A DNA stretch of 52,442 bases, taken from NCBI GenBank assembly GCA_012032285.1, contig JAAURJ010000017.1, forward strand, positions 1-52,442, read 5' to 3'. The notes under the pieces were generated by a model. The model was not told the origin of the DNA, ran no database searches, and was given only the letters and a program-made list of their open reading frames with translations. The stretch is from Sphingomonadales bacterium (GTDB lineage: Bacteria > Pseudomonadota > Alphaproteobacteria > Sphingomonadales > Sphingomonadaceae). The position numbers and the translations under genes are program-made. Shown here one piece after another: positions 40,440 to 49,301 of this stretch (the first letter of the stretch is position 1; each line of letters starts with the position of its first letter).

Positions 40440-40468
40440 CGCTTAGCCGGAACCTTTTTTAAGGTCAA
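40440..40468 (-). promoter_or_regulatory. Probable sigma70 promoter of rpsB-tsf
   Basis: Minus-strand TTGACC (40468-40463) and TAAGCG (40445-40440) with a 17-base spacer. The -35 is close to consensus; the -10 is weak. It would give a leader of about 100 bases that includes the paired structure at 40363-40421. Confidence 0.45.
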
Positions 40469-40524
40469 GCATTATCCTGTCAGCCCTGTGGATAAGCCGG
40501 TGCATAAATATGTGTATATTAGGC

Positions 40525-40553
40525 TTGACACATTAGAACAAATAGTGAACATA
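40525..40553 (+). promoter_or_regulatory. Promoter with LexA (SOS) box
   Basis: TTGACA at 40525-40530 is a perfect -35; a -10-like AACATA lies 17 bases on at 40548-40553. Between and overlapping them, GAAC (40536-40539), seven bases, GAAC (40547-40550) is an exact match to the alphaproteobacterial LexA box GTTC-N7-GTTC read on the other strand. A repressor bound here would block RNA polymerase. The target is the plus-strand gene at 40634. Confidence 0.8.
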
Positions 40554-40633
40554 TCTCAAAGTTGTTCAGCGAATAGAAAGCAAATCCCTCTTAAAGGCTG
40601 ATTTTAAGGGGAGAAGTTCGAAAGGATTTTTCG

Positions 40634-40927
40634 ATGACCATAATTGCCTCCGCCCTGTTCCTTCTGGCACTGGCCGCTTCGATTTTTGTGATTGTCGGCA
40701 ATGTTGCTGATCATATGCCACGTATATTGGATGTAATTGAAAACAGGGACGGCGCCGCATTGCCATCACGCAAAATCACGGTCGGTCCGCTGCGTACTAC
40801 GTCCAAAAAGTCTCAGGCTGCACCTTTGCGCCTTCGGCTCGCCAATGCGCCTGTTCTGCGTAAACTTCCGCCAACCATTGCCCGTCCAGCCAGTTACGGC
40901 TGGCATCCATCCAAAATTGCTGCGTAA
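40634..40927 (+). CDS. Small single-pass membrane protein, likely SOS-induced
   Basis: 97 residues; I do not recognise the family. One N-terminal hydrophobic segment (IIASALFLLALAASIFVIVGNVA, residues about 3-25) without charged residues is followed by a proline- and arginine-rich, basic soluble region with SRKITVGPLR near residues 45-54 and RPASYGWHPSKIAA at the end. The likely topology is N-out with a cytoplasmic basic tail, or the reverse. AAGGA lies 7 bases before ATG 40634, so it is well translated. The LexA box at 40536-40550 puts it under SOS control. SOS-induced small inner-membrane proteins in Caulobacter (SidA) block cell division; a similar role is a hypothesis only. A hairpin (CTTAAA/TTTAAG with flanking CCC/GGG, 40586-40611) lies in its leader. 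Confidence 0.75.
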   Translation: MTIIASALFLLALAASIFVIVGNVADHMPRILDVIENRDGAALPSRKITVGPLRTTSKKSQAAPLRLRLANAPVLRKLPPTIARPASYGWHPSKIAA

Positions 40928-40950
40928 AAATTTCACTCGCGGTTGATAAC

Positions 40951-40973
40951 TGATCCTGTCCTGATCAGGATCA
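40951..40973 (+). terminator. Possible terminator of the SOS gene
   Basis: TGATCCTG and CAGGATCA form a perfect 8-bp stem with a 7-base loop, 24 bases past the stop of the small membrane protein gene. The following bases (AATTTCA) are only weakly T-rich, so termination efficiency is doubtful. The rest of 40974-41198 holds no gene; a short direct repeat GCTAAGAT occurs twice near 40987 and 41002. Confidence 0.45.
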
Positions 40974-41028
40974 AATTTCAGGTGGTGCTAAGATAGGGTG
41001 CGCTAAGATTCGGCCCCATCAACCTATC

Positions 41029-41052
41029 GCGTCTTTGCGAGCGTAGAGACGC
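41029..41052. repeat. REP-like hairpin element (GCGTCT...AGACGC)
   Basis: GCGTCT (41029-41034) and AGACGC (41047-41052) flank TTGCGAGCGTAG, followed by GCAATCC. The string TTGCGAGCG...GCAATCC is typical of dispersed intergenic repeats in several alphaproteobacteria as I remember them. Only this one copy is seen in the window, so its repeat status is not shown here. Confidence 0.4.
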
Positions 41053-41198
41053 AATCCTGTGCGCCTTTTACGCGGCCCCATTTTTACAGGCATATCTGGG
41101 CGGCACCGGGTTCTTCGGGGCGACACCCTTCGCAATCAAATGAAGGTAAATAGGCCAAGCTGATATCATCTCCTTCGCCTAAAAACCCCAAAAACCAA

Positions 41199-41231
41199 AA
41201 AAAGCCGCCCCGAATCAGGAGGCGGCTTTTT
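41199..41231 (-). terminator. Intrinsic terminator of hupB
   Basis: AAAAAGCCGCC (41199-41209) and GGCGGCTTTTT (41221-41231) pair perfectly over 11 bases with an 11-base loop. On the minus strand it lies 45 bases past the hupB stop and ends in a long T run (plus-strand A7). Bidirectional by symmetry. Confidence 0.92.
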
Positions 41232-41275
41232 CTGTGGCTTAAAACACAAATGGCGGGTTATGGCCCCGCCTGTTA

Positions 41276-41548
41276 TTAGTTCACAGCATCTTTCAGCGCT
41301 TTACCCGCTTTAAATTTGGGCTGCTTCGAAGCTTTGATAGTCATTGGCTCGCCTGTGCGCGGGTTGCGGCCGGTCGACGCTTTGCGGTGGGCAACAGAAA
41401 AAGTGCCGAAACCAACAAGACGAACATCGCCACCTTTTTTCAACGCACCTGTTACAGCGTCAAAAGTCGCTTCAACCGCTTTGGCAGCGTCAGCTTTGGT
41501 CAGGCCGCTTGCGTCAGCGACAGCGTTTACGAGATCTTGCTTGTTCAT
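41276..41548 (-). CDS. hupB: HU-family DNA-binding protein
   Basis: 90 residues, the standard HU size: MNKQDLVNAVADASGLTKADAAKAVEATFDAV at the start, VRLVGFGTFSVAHRKASTGRNPRTGEPMTIKASKQPKFKAGKALKDAVN at the end, with the Pro-containing DNA-clasping arm GRNPRTGE near residues 60-67. It bends and compacts chromosomal DNA. It lies downstream of lon on the same strand, a conserved pairing, with its own promoter and terminator. Confidence 0.97.
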   Translation of the reverse strand: MNKQDLVNAVADASGLTKADAAKAVEATFDAVTGALKKGGDVRLVGFGTFSVAHRKASTGRNPRTGEPMTIKASKQPKFKAGKALKDAVN

Positions 41549-41610
41549 TTATGGGAACCCCCTCAAAAAATTGTTTTATAGAAATGAATCGCGGCTATGC
41601 CGTGGGGAAA

Positions 41611-41639
41611 GATAATGGCCAGAAATTGGCCGCTGTCAA
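41611..41639 (-). promoter_or_regulatory. Probable sigma70 promoter of hupB
   Basis: A perfect -35 TTGACA (minus strand, 41639-41634), a 17-base spacer and ATTATC (41616-41611) as -10. This places the start of the transcript about 55 bases before ATG 41548. Confidence 0.6.
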
Positions 41640-41725
41640 AGGAAAAACCGCAAAAAACCGCCTATTTCTGGGGAAAAACGGGAATTTCGTCCCATTTCAG
41701 GTTCAACTGGCGGAATTTCGCCGTC

Positions 41726-44124
41726 TCAATGCGTTACCGCACCGCCGGATTCGCCTTTTTGTCCCGGTGGCAAAAGCGCGGCCAGTTCATCTGCTTCGGT
41801 CCATTCAACTGGGCTTAGCGGCTCGCTTAGCGCCCGGCTGAGCACTTGATCCACATGGCTCACGGGGATGATCTCCAGCCCCTGTTTCACATTATCCGGA
41901 ATTTCGATCAGATCCTTTTCATTCTCCTGGGGGATCAGCACGGTTTTAATCCCGCCGCGCAAGGCCGCCAGAAGTTTCTCCTTCAAACCGCCAATGGGCA
42001 GCACCCGTCCGCGCAAAGTCACCTCTCCGGTCATCGCTACTTCCCGGTTCACCGCTATACCGGTCAGCGTCGAAACAATCGCTGTCACCATACCGATGCC
42101 CGCCGATGGCCCATCCTTGGGCACGGCACCTTCGGGCAGGTGAATATGCACGTCCTTACGCGCAAACAGGCTGGGCTTGATACCATAGCTTGGCGCACGC
42201 GCCTTGACATAGGAAAGCGCCGCCTGGATCGACTCGCTCATCACCTCGCCCAATTTGCCGGTGGTTTTAATTTGCCCCTTGCCCGGAACCGTGACCGCTT
42301 CGATGGTTAGCAATTCACCGCCCACCTCGGTCCAGGCAAGGCCGGTAACCGCGCCAATCTGATTTTCTTCCTCGCCTATGCCATGGCGAAATTTGCGCAC
42401 GCCCGAAAAATCGGACAGGTTATCAGGCGTAATGGCGACAGATTCCGCCTTGCCCTCCAATATTTTGCGCAGCGATTTGCGGGCGATTTTGGCGATTTCC
42501 CGTTCCAGTGTCCGAACGCCGGCCTCACGCGTATAATAGCGGATCAAATCGCGCATCGCATCTTCGCTGAATGAAAACTCCTCCGGCTTCAGTCCGTGCG
42601 CTTCAATCTGTTTCTGCAACAAATGCCGTTTGGCTATTTCCAGCTTTTCATCCTCGGTATAGCCTTCAAGACGGATAATCTCCATCCGGTCGAGCAGCGC
42701 CTGCGGCAGGTTCATGCTGTTCGCAGTGGTCACAAACATGATGTCCGACAGATCGAGGTCAATTTCCAGATAATGGTCGTTAAATTTGTTGTTCTGTTCC
42801 GGATCCAACACCTCAAGCAAGGCCGAAGCCGGGTCGCCTCTGAAATCCTGACCGATTTTGTCAATTTCATCGAGCAGGATGAGCGGGTTCATCGTACCCG
42901 CCTTTTTTAAATTGGTCGCAATTTTACCGGGCATTGAGCCGATATAGGTCCGGCGGTGCCCGCGAATTTCAGCCTCATCGCGCATCCCGCCGAGCGATTG
43001 CCGGATAAATTCGCGCCCGCACGCCTTGGCAATGGAACGACCCAAAGAGGTTTTACCGACGCCCGGCGGCCCGACAAGGCACAGAATCGGACCTTTCAGC
43101 TTATTGGTCCGCGCCTGCACGCCCAGATATTCGACAATGCGGTCCTTCACCTTTTCCAGCGCGAAATGATCGGCGTCCAAAACCTCCTGCGCCTTGGCAA
43201 TATCGCGCTTCAGTTTGGATTTCTTACCCCATGGAATGCCAAGCAGCGCGTCGAGATAATTGCGCACAACGGTCGCCTCTGCCGACATGGGGGCCATGGA
43301 CCGTAATTTTTTAAGCTCGCCCTGCGCCTTGCTTTTGGCTTCTTTGCTCAGCTTTGCGGTGTCGATGCGGGTTTGCAATTCGGCCAGTTCATCGCCGCCC
43401 TCTCCGTCATCATTGCCCAGTTCGCGCTGGATCGCCTTCATCTGTTCATTCAGATAATATTCGCGCTGCGTTTTTTCCATTTGCCGTTTTACCCGGCCAC
43501 GGATTTTCTTTTCCACCTGCAACACGCCCAGTTCGCCTTCCATAAAGGCGAAAGCCATTTCCAAACGGCGCAGCGGGTTATGTTCGGTCAAAAGCGACTG
43601 TTTGTCCGCGACCTCAGGTGGATATTGCCCGCGACCGCATCCGCCAGCGCCGAAGCATCATCAATTTCCGCCAATTGCACCGATGTTTCGGCAGGCATTT
43701 TTTTGTTTAATTTAGAGTAATTTTCAAACTGCTCTACCACCGAACGCATCAATGCGACCGCCTCCGCACCCTCGGCTTTTTCTTCCTCGATCAGCGATAC
43801 TGCCGCCTCAACATAATCATTTGCCGTCTCTGTAAGATTTTTTAGCGAAGCCCGCCGTTTCCCCTCGACAAGCACCCGCACCGTGCCATCGGGCAATTTG
43901 AGCATCTGCATGATCGTGGCGGTGACGCCAATATCATAAAGGTCGTTCTGACCCGGATCATCCTCCGCCGGGTCCAATTGCGCCAGAAGGAAAATCTCTT
44001 TATCTGCCGCCATAGCTTTTTCGAGCGCCACAACTGATTTGTCACGGCCAACGAAAAGCGGCACGATCATGCCGGGGAAAACAACAATATCGCGCAGCGG
44101 CAATAAGGGAAAATTTTGATCCAT
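41726..44124 (-). CDS. lon: ATP-dependent protease Lon (one apparent frameshift)
   Basis: About 799 residues after correction. N-terminal substrate domain (NFPLLPLRDIVVFPGMIVPLFVGR), AAA+ module with Walker A GPPGVGKTSLG and Walker B PLILLDEIDKIG, and the C-terminal protease domain with the catalytic Ser in PKDGPSAGIGM and Lys in GGLKEKLLAALRGGIK. The halves join as NIHLR-VADKQSLLTEHNPLRRL if one G is restored at plus 43612-43613. It degrades misfolded and regulatory proteins, CcrM being a known Lon substrate in Caulobacter. Start ATG 44124 (MDQNFPLLPLRD); the open frame to 44157 lacks conservation. Confidence 0.95.
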
Positions 44125-44248
44125 AAAAACTCCAATGGCCGCGCGGCAAACGGGCACGCGGGCGACTATGCCCCTTCAATATGAGGCGATAATCCGGTCT
44201 TTCAATGGTTAAGCGGCCAAATGCGACATTATCTTGGGGATATTTGGT

Positions 44249-44584
44249 TCAAAACGGCATTTTGAAACCGGCCGGTAACGGCAAACCGCTCGTCATCTTG
44301 CCCATTTCCTCATTGCTGGCAAGATCGGCCTTTTCCCGCGCATCGTTAAAGGCGGCGATAATCAGGTCTTCAAGCATCTGCTTATCGGATGGCACGATCA
44401 GGCTGTCATCAATAGACAGGCCGATAATCCGCCCCTTGGCAGAAGCCCGCACCTTAACAAGCCCGCCGCCTGATTGGCCTTCAACCTCAATTTGATCCAG
44501 CTTGCCCTGCGCTTCTTCCATTTGTTTCTGGATATTTTGCGCGGCATCTTGTGCGGCTTTGATCATTTCTTCCATGCTTTTCAT
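44249..44584 (-). CDS. YbaB/EbfC family nucleoid-associated protein
   Basis: 111 residues: an N-terminal amphipathic helix (MEEMIKAAQDAAQNIQKQMEEAQGKL), the core GGGLVKVRASAKGRIIGLSIDDSLI and a C-terminal helix DLIIAAFNDAREKADLASNEEMGKM. It forms dimers that bind DNA. It follows dnaX with an ATGA overlap, the near-universal dnaX-ybaB pairing. recR, which often comes next, is absent here; lon follows after about 125 bases. Confidence 0.95.
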   Translation of the reverse strand: MKSMEEMIKAAQDAAQNIQKQMEEAQGKLDQIEVEGQSGGGLVKVRASAKGRIIGLSIDDSLIVPSDKQMLEDLIIAAFNDAREKADLASNEEMGKMTSGLPLPAGFKMPF

Positions 44585-46355
44585 GCAGTGGCACTCCGTT
44601 TGTCTTCTGCTTCATTGCTGTCGAGCAGCTCTGCCTCAGGAAAGGCCGCAAAGGCAGCCTTGACCAAAGGCGATTCCATTATCGCTTTTTATGGGCATCG
44701 GCCTCTGCGCGTTCAACCTCTAACAAGGTGGGTGCAGCTTCAACGTCCGCTTTTTCCTCCAATTCCCATTTCGCTCCGCTAATTTTGAACAATGCATCGC
44801 GCAAATCACCATGGAAATGCGAACCAACCTGACCGGATAGCTGATAAACAAGCCGGGGCGGCGCATATTCCACAAGCCGCATGACATCGCGCAGGGTGGA
44901 TTCAAGACCAACATAATTTGCGGCACCCAATGCTTCGATCAATGCGAGGAAATCAGACGGGAATTGCGGGTTATCCGCTTGTGTTGACAGCCCTAGCAAA
45001 GCCGGTGCCTGCACGCCACTATTATCACCGGGAACTCCCCCGATGGACCCCGTCACCGCCCCACCCGCATTTTGCAGCAATTTCGCAAGCTCCCCTGGGT
45101 CAGGCAGGCTCGCCCCATGCACCACACGCAGCAAGGCCATGTCCCCTGCCTCCAAGGGCATGGCAGCGCGGCTTACCTCTTCATGGCCTTTCAGCAACAA
45201 TTGCCACAACCGGTGCAGCGCCGGAAAGGACAGCTTGTCTGCGTGAGCGTCAACCTGCGCCCGCACGGCCTCATCCAACGCGACATCGGGCGGGGAACCG
45301 ATTTTGGACAGGGTCAAAAGATGCACTTCGGACAACAGCCCGCCCAACATTGCCAAAGGTTCTACGCCCAGCCGGTATTGCGCCCGCGCCTCTGCGATCA
45401 CCGCCTGCGCATCACCTGCAAGAAGCAATCCGAACAACCGCCGCACTGCCCCGCGATCGGCCAAACCCAGCATATCACGCACCTGATCCGCCGTGACGAT
45501 GCCGTCGCCGTCCAGATCGGCATGGGCAATGGCCTGATCAAGGATTGACAAGCCATCACGCACCGATCCTTCGGCCGCCTGCGCGACAAGGTTTAGCGCT
45601 TCCTCATCTGCCCTCACGCCCTCTTTCGCAACTATTTCGGCAAAATGCGCAGCAAGCAATTCGGCGGTAATTCTTTTCAGGTCAAAACGCTGGCACCGCG
45701 ACAGGACGGTGATAGGAACTTTGTTAACCTCGGTCGTGGCGAACAGGAATTTAACATGGGCGGGCGGCTCCTCCAAAGTCTTGAGCAATGCGTTAAACGC
45801 ATTTTTGGTGAGCATATGGACTTCGTCGATAATATAGATTTTATACCGCGCCGACACCGCCGCATAGCGCACTGCATCGATAATCTCGCGCACGTCATCG
45901 ACGCCGGTATTGCTGGCCGCGTCCATTTCGATCACGTCAATATGGCGTCCCTCGGCAATGGCTTGGCAAGGGTCGCATTTGCCGCATGGTGCTATAGTCG
46001 GCCCGCCCTGACCGTCCTCGCCTATACAATTCAACGCTTTTGCAATGAGCCGCGCGGTCGATGTCTTGCCCACGCCGCGCACCCCGGTCATAAGGAAAGC
46101 ATGGGCCAGCCGGTCGCGCTTAATCGCATTGCCTAGCGTTTGCACCATCGCATCCTGACCGATCAGCTCTGAAAATGTCTGTGGCCGGTATTTACGGGCA
46201 AGCACACGATAGGCACCGCCAATCGCAGGTTCAGGCGCGGTTTGCGGCATCTCCGCCAAACCCAGGCCCAGCGCATCCTCCGGCATATCGGGGTCACGCG
46301 GCGGCGCATCGCTGTTATCGGCAAGATCATGAGAATCAGTCATAAGCCGCGCCAT
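44581..46355 (-). CDS. dnaX: DNA polymerase III subunit gamma/tau (one apparent frameshift near the C-terminus)
   Basis: About 591 residues after correction. Clamp-loader ATPase: LARKYRPQTFSELIGQDAMVQTL near residues 52-74, Walker A GVRGVGKTSTARL near 90-102, four Cys of the zinc site (CGKCDPC, preceded by LNC) near 109-130, Walker B IYIIDEVHML near 172-181, and SRCQRF sensor. A 30-odd-residue unstructured N-terminus is rich in Asp and Pro. As written the frame stops at 44679; restoring one A in the minus-strand A5 run (plus 44686-44690) extends it through IMESPLVKAAFAAFPEAELLD and NEAEDKRSATA to a TGA that overlaps the ybaB ATG as ATGA. ATG 46343 is an alternative start. Confidence 0.94.
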
Positions 46356-46524
46356 GATAGAAGCCTAATCCCCACTTGTCGAAGGGGTGACGCAGGCATG
46401 GGGCATATTATCCGGTTCTTGACAGAATTTTCGCATGAAATGCACCTCCCATCTTTGTGATTTTTAACGATTTCTAAGCCAATTTCCGCTATTGAAGGAG
46501 TGACCGATATTACAGGCCAACCCT

Positions 46525-47397
46525 ATGCTGCGCAGTGAAATTTGCTATCAACTATCCAAAACCCTGATCCAGCCCCCATCCAAACGGACCGGCGATGTGG
46601 ACGGCTATGCCGATTGGCGCGATGCGGAAATGCGGGCGAGCTGGCAAAATTTTTCCAATCTGGATATTGATAATAAAGATATAATGGATTTCGGCTGCGG
46701 CGAAGGACCATTATCGCTCTATCTGGCCCGCCATACCCGCCCCAGGTCAATATTGGGCGTCGATATTGATGGCTTTGCGATTGACAGGGCCAATCAGGCG
46801 CTGTCCGCTGCGTCCGGTTTACAGGGGTGCGATGTCCGGTTCATCCTTGGCGAGACATCCGGTCTTCCGGCCAAAGAGAATAGTGTCGATACCATATTGG
46901 CCTTTGACTGCATGGAACATATCATGGCCCCGCAGGAGATTATGGCCGAATGGAGCCGCGTATTGCGACCAGGCGGAAAGGTGCTGATCGAATGGTATCC
47001 GTTTAAAGGCCCCTATGGCCCGCATATGAACAGCTTAATTCCCATGCCCTGGGCGCATATCCTGTTCGGGGAAAGGGCGCTGTTTGAAACGGCGGCGCGC
47101 ATTTACGACGAACCCAATTTTATACCGCATCATTGGGATTTGGATGAACGGGGGCGCAAACGCCCAAACAAATGGGCGCAATATAAAAGCTTTGCTGAAC
47201 AAGGCTATTTGAACCAGCTGGATATTGCGGGTTTCAAAGCGCTGACCGAACAAACCGGTTTTGATATTGTTCGTCAGGATAATCGCGGCTTTGGCCATGG
47301 CGGGGCAAAAAAAGCAGTCGGGCAAATATTGATGCAATTGCCGCTGATTTCCGAATATTTTGTCAATTACACGCTGGTGGAATTGCAAAAGCGGTGA
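46525..47397 (+). CDS. Class I SAM-dependent methyltransferase
   Basis: 290 residues. The Rossmann methyltransferase core: IMDFGCGEGPLSLYLARHT (motif I, residues about 53-71), ILGVDIDGFAIDRANQAL (acidic loop), SVDTILAFDCMEHIMAPQEIMAEWSRVLRPGGKVLIEWYPF (motifs II-III, about 120-160). The C-terminal half has an aromatic-rich cap (HWDLDERGRKRPNKWAQYKSF). The substrate is not recognisable. No well-placed Shine-Dalgarno precedes ATG 46525 (GAAGGAG is 24 bases away), so the true start may differ. It sits in opposite orientation between dnaX and the SRP RNA gene. Confidence 0.82.
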   Translation: MLRSEICYQLSKTLIQPPSKRTGDVDGYADWRDAEMRASWQNFSNLDIDNKDIMDFGCGEGPLSLYLARHTRPRSILGVDIDGFAIDRANQALSAASGLQGCDVRFILGETSGLPAKENSVDTILAFDCMEHIMAPQEIMAEWSRVLRPGGKVLIEWYPFKGPYGPHMNSLIPMPWAHILFGERALFETAARIYDEPNFIPHHWDLDERGRKRPNKWAQYKSFAEQGYLNQLDIAGFKALTEQTGFDIVRQDNRGFGHGGAKKAVGQILMQLPLISEYFVNYTLVELQKR

Positions 47398-47404
47398 TGC
47401 GATG

Positions 47405-47496
47405 AGGTAGGAGCCGGACGACCCGCAGCGAATTCGTTGTGGCTGCTTCCGTCAGGATCTGACCAGATTGGCGAGTGCCACGTCCATCCGACTCCC
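47405..47496 (-). ncRNA. ffs: Bacterial small signal recognition particle RNA (4.5S)
   Basis: About 92 nt. The minus strand contains the diagnostic 24-base core GGTCAG-A-TCC-TGAC-GGA-AGCAGCC (plus 47441-47464): the conserved GGTCAG and AGCAGCC strands that bind Ffh, the TCC/GGA stem and a TGAC tetraloop where E. coli has GGAA. The ends pair as GGAGTCGGA (5') with TCCGGCTCC (3') (47487-47495 with 47410-47418). It targets membrane proteins to the translocon with Ffh. The 3' end is not sharply defined because no clear terminator follows. The neighbourhood of dnaX is a common place for this gene. Confidence 0.94.
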
Positions 47497-47503
47497 GATG
47501 GCG

Positions 47504-47532
47504 CATATGGCGATAGTGCAGGCAAAATGCAA
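47504..47532 (-). promoter_or_regulatory. Probable promoter of the SRP RNA gene
   Basis: Minus-strand TTGCAT (47532-47527) and CATATG (47509-47504) with a 17-base spacer. Transcription would start near 47496, exactly where the paired 5' strand of the RNA begins. The remaining bases up to 47640 hold no gene. Confidence 0.55.
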
Positions 47533-47668
47533 GGGGCGGCAGCGATTGAGCGCCATCCCGCTTTAACCACATAAAAAAATAATGGTTAAAACCGGCTTGA
47601 TCATAGCTTGGAACCGCAAATTTACCCTGCTTGGATAGACCGGGTTTTCCAATCATGGAGATAGTTTA

Positions 47669-48058
47669 ATGACCCTAACATATTTCACTGCGAAGCTGGC
47701 TGTTCAACCGGCACCCCTAGCCCAAATCAACCCCAATTTCAGCTATGCCGAAGCGGCATTGGAGGATCGCTGCGCCCCGCGCACGAAACTTCGTATTCCC
47801 GCTTCCTTGCGCCCATCGGGCTTCAAAGGCTTTAGTGTCATCGTCAAAGATTTGTCGATGTCAGGCTTTGCCGCAGAGGCTTTGACCGGCATGAAAGCAG
47901 GCACTCGGGTATTTATCACCATGCCCGGCCTGACCGCATTGGAAGCGGAAATTGCATGGAATGACGGCACAATGATCGGCTGTGCCTTTCAAAACCTGCT
48001 TAATGAGGCTGTATTGGATTCGATCCTGAATCGTTTTTCGGTGGTCGATGAGGGTTAA
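47669..48058 (+). CDS. PilZ domain protein
   Basis: 129 residues with one PilZ domain, the c-di-GMP receptor fold. The region APRTKLRIPASLRPSGFKGFSVIVKDLSMSGFAAEA (residues about 32-68) gives the beta strands with the DLSxxGFA motif; GTRVFITMPGLTALEAEIAWNDGTMIGCAFQNLL completes it. The N-terminal RxxxR motif needed for c-di-GMP reads R-x5-R with PRTKLR, so ligand binding is not assured. Likely a link between second messenger and surface behaviour; no partner gene is near. ATGGAGATAGTTTA precedes ATG 47669, giving GGAG at a good distance. Confidence 0.85.
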   Translation: MTLTYFTAKLAVQPAPLAQINPNFSYAEAALEDRCAPRTKLRIPASLRPSGFKGFSVIVKDLSMSGFAAEALTGMKAGTRVFITMPGLTALEAEIAWNDGTMIGCAFQNLLNEAVLDSILNRFSVVDEG

Positions 48059-48093
48059 ACCCCCCGGCCCTGTCGCTTTCGGGCAGTAGGGCC

Positions 48094-49271
48094 TTAACCC
48101 TCCGCATCCACAGCAGCTTGCACCATGCGGTAAAAGTCCTCGCGCTGTTGCCCCACAGTGTCCGGGTCCGTTGCCTTGGGCCAGTTGCTGTTGGATGCGA
48201 TCACCAATTTGCGTTTGGGGTCAATGAATATCCCCTGCCCAAAAATGCCTTGCGCGGCAAATGTACCGTCGCTGTTGGTCCACCATTGATAGCCATAACC
48301 CTTGCCCATACCGCTACCAATCCGGTCGGTTCCGGCTTTTTGCAGCCAGCCATCGGGTAAAATAGATTGGCCGTCAATTTTCCCGCCATCCAAAATAAAT
48401 TGCCCAAAACGCGCATAATCGCGAGTAGATGCCTGTATGCAACAGCCGCTAATCTCGTGCCCTGTTGCCCCCAATAACCAGCTCGCATCCTGTTCCATGC
48501 CATAGGGCGCCCATATTTTTCGGACAGATAATCGGACAGTTTCTTGCCCGTCGCACTGCTCACCAACACGCCGATCAAATTGGTTTCACCGGTTTTATAA
48601 ACCCATTTCGTTCCCGCTGGTGCCTCGCGCGGCAATTTGCGCATATAGCTTACGGTTACGTCCATCCCTTTTTCGGGTTTATGTTCGTTAAACAGGGCAA
48701 CGTCGCTTTTGGGATCTTCATAATCCTCGTTCCACTTCACGCCCGATGTCATAGTCAACAATTGTTCGATGGTCACATCATCATAGGCAGACCCCTTCAA
48801 ATCCGGTATATAAGCCGAAACCTTATCATTGATGCTTTTGATCTTGCCATCCTTGATCGCCGCGCCGACAAGCGTTGAGGTAAAGGATTTTGCAACCGAA
48901 AAGCTGGTCCATTTGCCTTCGCCGGAAAAATCCAGGCCGTATTTTTCCAAACGGATTTTGCCGTCCTGCAGTATCACCAGCCCGGCGGTCCGCTGGTCCT
49001 TCATATATTGGGCCACATTGATATTCAGCGGTTTTCCGGTCGGTAAGGGATGGACTGTTTCGCCCGCCTCAATGATGTTCGCCTTTGCCAGAACGGGCAG
49101 AGCGTCCATGGCGCGAAAGGCGGCATCACGTTGCGGCACGGACCAAAAAAGCACATTGCGGTCTGTCGGCATATTGGCCAGCAACCGTTTTGTATCTTTA
49201 TCCGCCGTGATCCAAAAGCCGCCCGAGACGGCCGCGAGCAGAGCGATTATCCCCAATACCCATTTCCACAT
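48094..49271 (-). CDS. Serine hydrolase, beta-lactamase class C/esterase family (one apparent frameshift)
   Basis: About 392 residues after correction. An N-terminal membrane anchor or signal sequence (residues 3-24) precedes the penicillin-binding fold. The nucleophile motif SxxK is SVAKS in WTSFSVAKSFTSTLVGAAI near residues 124-142; the tyrosine site is in WVYKTGETNLIGVLV near 227-241; the third motif is in the C-terminal part with GYGYQWWTN and QGIFGQGIFIDPKRKLVIASNSNW. The halves join as YLSEKI-WAPYGMEQDASWLLGATGHE if one A is restored in the minus-strand A5 run (plus 48516-48520). The natural substrate is unknown; many such enzymes are esterases or amidases acting in the periplasm. GGAGAGGGAGG lies before ATG 49271. 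Confidence 0.88.
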
Positions 49272-49301
49272 AATTCCCTCCCTCTCCTGTTATCCGGGCG
49301 G

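Noticed and set aside
41344-41841. Long plus-strand open frame opposite hupB and lon
   Set aside because: It mirrors well-supported minus-strand genes, has no family resemblance and no ribosome binding site; it is a shadow frame. The same applies to other long frames antisense to glmM, bamA, ccmF and dxr.
46500-46525. GTG at 46500 as the start of the methyltransferase at 46525
   Set aside because: The GTG overlaps the GAAGGAG and its frame ends in a stop after 12 codons; an indel could rescue it, but nothing else supports that.
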